From Alitta virens (Eukaryota > Annelida > Polychaeta > Phyllodocida > Nereididae): a stretch of 64,000 bases of DNA. Location of the stretch: contig OW028574.1 in assembly GCA_932294295.1 (NCBI GenBank), positions 26,668,145 through 26,732,144 of the forward strand, in the 5' to 3' direction. Shown here piece by piece: positions 62,655-64,000 of this stretch. How positions within the stretch are numbered: position 1 is the stretch's first letter; each line of letters opens with the position of its first letter. Both the position numbers and the translations under genes were made by a program. The notes beneath the pieces are model-generated. The model was not told where the DNA came from and searched no databases. It saw only the letters and a list, made by a program, of their open reading frames with translations.

Positions 62655-64000
62655 TTGTTAACTGTTAATGTTGTTAACTGTTAATGTTGTTAACTGTTAA
62701 TGTTGTTAACTGTTAATGTTGTTAACTGTTAATGTTGTAAACTGTTAATGTTGTAAACTGTTAATGTTGTTAACTGTTAATGTTGTTAACTGTTAATGTT
62801 GTTAACTGTTAATGTTGTTAACTGTTAATGTTGTTAACAGTTAATGTTGCCAGCTTAATGTTGTTGCCAGCTTAATGTTGTTGACAGCTCAATGTTGACA
62901 GCTTAATGTTGTTGACAGCTTAATGTTGTTGATAGCTTAATGTTGTTGATAGCTTAATGTTGACAGCTTAATGTTGTTAACTGTTAATGTTGTTAACTGT
63001 TAATGTTGTTAACTGTTAATATTGTAAACTGTTAATGTTGTTAACTGTTAATGTTGTTAACTGTTAATGTTGTTAACTGTTAATGTTGTTAACTGTTAAT
63101 GTTGCCAGCTTAATGTTGTTACCAGCTTAATGTTGTTGACAGCTTAATGTTGACATCCTAATGTTGTTGACGGTTAATTTTGACAACTTAATTTTCACAA
63201 CTTAATGTTGACAGCTTAATGTTGACAGCTTAATGTTGACAGCTTAATGTTGTTGACAGCTTAATGTTGACAGCTTAATGTTGACAGCTTAATGTTGACA
63301 GCTTAATGTTGACAGCTTATTGTTGACAGCTTAATGTTGACAGCTTAATGTTGACAGCTTAATGTTGACAGCCTAATGTTGACAGCCTAAGGTTGACAGC
63401 TTAATGTTGACAGCTTAATGTTGACAGCTTAATGTTGACAACTTATTGTTGACAGCTTAATGTTGACAGCTTAATGTTGACAGCCTAATGTTGACAGGCT
63501 AATGTTGACAGCTTAATGTTGACAGCTTAATGTTGACAGCTTATTGTTGACAGCTTATTGTTGACAGCTTAATGTTGACAGCTTAATGTTGTTAACTGTT
63601 AATGTTGTTAACTGTTAATGTTGTTAACTGTTAATGTTGTTAACTGTTAATGTTGTTAACTGTTAATGTTGTAAACTGTTAATGTTGTTAACTGTTAATG
63701 TTGTTAACTGTTAATGTTGTTAACTGTTAATGTTGTTAACTGTTAATGTTGTAAACTGTTAATGTTGTTAACTGTTAATGTTGTTAACTGTTAATGTTGT
63801 TAACTGTTAATGCTGTTAACTGTTAATGCTGTTAACTGTTAATGTTGCCAGCTTAATGTTGTTGCCAGCTTAATGTTGTTGACAGCTTAATGTTGACAGC
63901 CTAATGTTGTTGACGGTTAATTTTGACAACTTAATTTTCACAACTTAATGTTGACAGCTCAATGTTGACAGCTTAATGTTGTTGACAGCTTAATGTTGTT
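62655..64000 (+). repeat. Type I higher-order repeat, last and incomplete in window
   Basis: B-alpha 62655-62846 (12, with two gtaaact in the middle and TTAACAG in the last monomer at 62833), spacer, B-beta 62974-63101 (8), cat-type C cassette (63169, no gatagc pair), A run with gcctaagg, acaacttattg, ggctaatg and the cttattg pair, then after two A monomers B 63589-63844 (16, ending in two CTGTTAAC monomers), C cassette (63912). The cttagtg/cctattg/gaaagc part of the lead-in is missing, so the last block has an alpha-type entry and a gamma-type exit. The window ends inside a cassette. Confidence 0.9.

Larger units (their letters stand above)
1..64000 (+). repeat. Satellite DNA array filling the whole window (14/16/17-bp monomers, higher-order repeats)
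   Basis: Every stretch resolves into TTG...TTAATG monomers: A (14 bp, TTGACAGCTTAATG), A17 (17 bp, A with an extra TTG in front; gccagc, gatagc and gaaagc variants) and B (16 bp, TTGTTAACTGTTAATG). All units point the same way; I found no inversion, transposon or unique sequence, and neither end of the array lies in the window. TAA (and TGA in A) occurs in each monomer, TAA also on the minus strand, and monomer lengths are not multiples of 3, so stops recur in all six frames every few monomers and the array is non-coding. Composition is AT-rich with T over A and G over C on this strand. Known biology: megabase tandem arrays with higher-order repeats are typical of eukaryotic centromeric, pericentromeric or subtelomeric heterochromatin; which of these applies here cannot be told from sequence. 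Confidence 0.97.

Noticed and set aside
113..63844. HNF1-type homeodomain site in B blocks
   Set aside because: GTTAAT half-sites are present but not arranged as the spaced inverted pair GTTAATNATTAAC.
113..63844. Stable hairpins from TTAACTGTTAA
   Set aside because: With a realistic three-base loop the stem is only four A-T pairs; the dyad is better viewed as a duplex site than as a cruciform or RNA hairpin.
1..64000. CRISPR array
   Set aside because: Repeats are 14-17 bp, directly abutting, and there are no unique spacers of constant length and no cas genes.
1..64000. Protein-coding gene with a repeated peptide
   Set aside because: Each monomer carries TAA (and TGA in A) on the plus strand and TAA on the minus strand, and lengths of 14, 16 and 17 bp rotate the frame, so stops fall in all six frames within a few monomers.
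1..64000. Bacterial promoters from repeated TTGACA
   Set aside because: TTGACA matches a -35 hexamer only because it is part of the A monomer; no TATAAT stands at 16-18 bp and the setting is a eukaryotic-type satellite.
1..64000. Plasmid or phage origin iterons
   Set aside because: Iteron clusters are short and sit by a rep gene; here more than 4,000 monomers fill 64 kb with no gene.
1..64000. Telomeric repeat
   Set aside because: Monomers are not TTAGGG-, TTTAGGG- or TTAGG-like and lack the G-rich strand of telomeres; a subtelomeric place is still possible.
1..64000. CENP-B box
   Set aside because: No match to the NTTCGNNNNANNCGGGN core; the only CpG-bearing monomers (gacgg, gcgtatt) do not resemble it.

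Overview
The window is satellite DNA from end to end. All 64,000 bases are head-to-tail copies, on one strand, of a small family of 14-, 16- and 17-bp monomers that share the frame TTG...TTAATG. The main ones are A (TTGACAGCTTAATG, 14 bp), A17 (TTGTTGACAGCTTAATG, 17 bp; variants carry gccagc, gatagc or gaaagc) and B (TTGTTAACTGTTAATG, 16 bp). I see no unique sequence, gene, RNA gene, transposon or inverted segment, and the array runs off both ends. A is 36% GC and B 25% GC. Every monomer carries a stop codon on each strand, and 14, 16 and 17 are not multiples of 3, so no long reading frame can exist. This is eukaryotic constitutive heterochromatin (centromeric, pericentromeric or subtelomeric). 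I do not recognise the satellite and cannot name the species.

Organisation is hierarchical. Level 1 is the monomers. Level 2 is blocks: 93 pure B blocks (2 to 20 monomers; by my count 921 monomers, about 14.7 kb), 61 C cassettes marked by TTGTTGACGGTTAATT, and A runs with position-specific variants. Level 3 is higher-order repeats (HORs). Type I HOR is B-alpha (10-13 monomers), a fixed 127-bp spacer, B-beta (8-9), a C cassette with cctaatg preceded by cat, an A run, a gaaagc monomer, B-gamma (14-20), a C cassette and an A run; it is usually 1.73-1.86 kb. Type II is a larger super-HOR (3.1 to 7.9 kb) with B blocks of about 9-3-3-17-11-19-9-3-2 monomers followed by a B-free 'D' domain.

Layout: type I 1-8,176; transition 8,177-8,586; type II 8,587-40,744 (tail of one super-HOR, then copies a-e starting at 11,342, 14,423, 19,259, 27,157 and 33,626); type I 40,745-56,232; a short type II fragment 56,233 to about 59,270; type I to 64,000. 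Longer duplications are laid over this: offset 2,639 (1.5-3.6 kb onto 4.1-6.3 kb), 1,765 (49.1-50.9 kb onto 50.9-52.6 kb), 11,940 (47.3-50.2 kb onto 59.3-62.2 kb) and about 41,775 (start of window onto 41.8 kb).

The most informative features are the strictly quantised B-block lengths, the invariant 127-bp alpha-beta spacer, the alternation of two satellite lineages with linked diagnostic variants, shared chimeric junctions that record unequal exchanges, and near-absence of CpG except at two monomer variants. Positions and monomer counts were read by eye from landmarks; percent identities were not computed. The assembly of such an array should itself be treated with caution.
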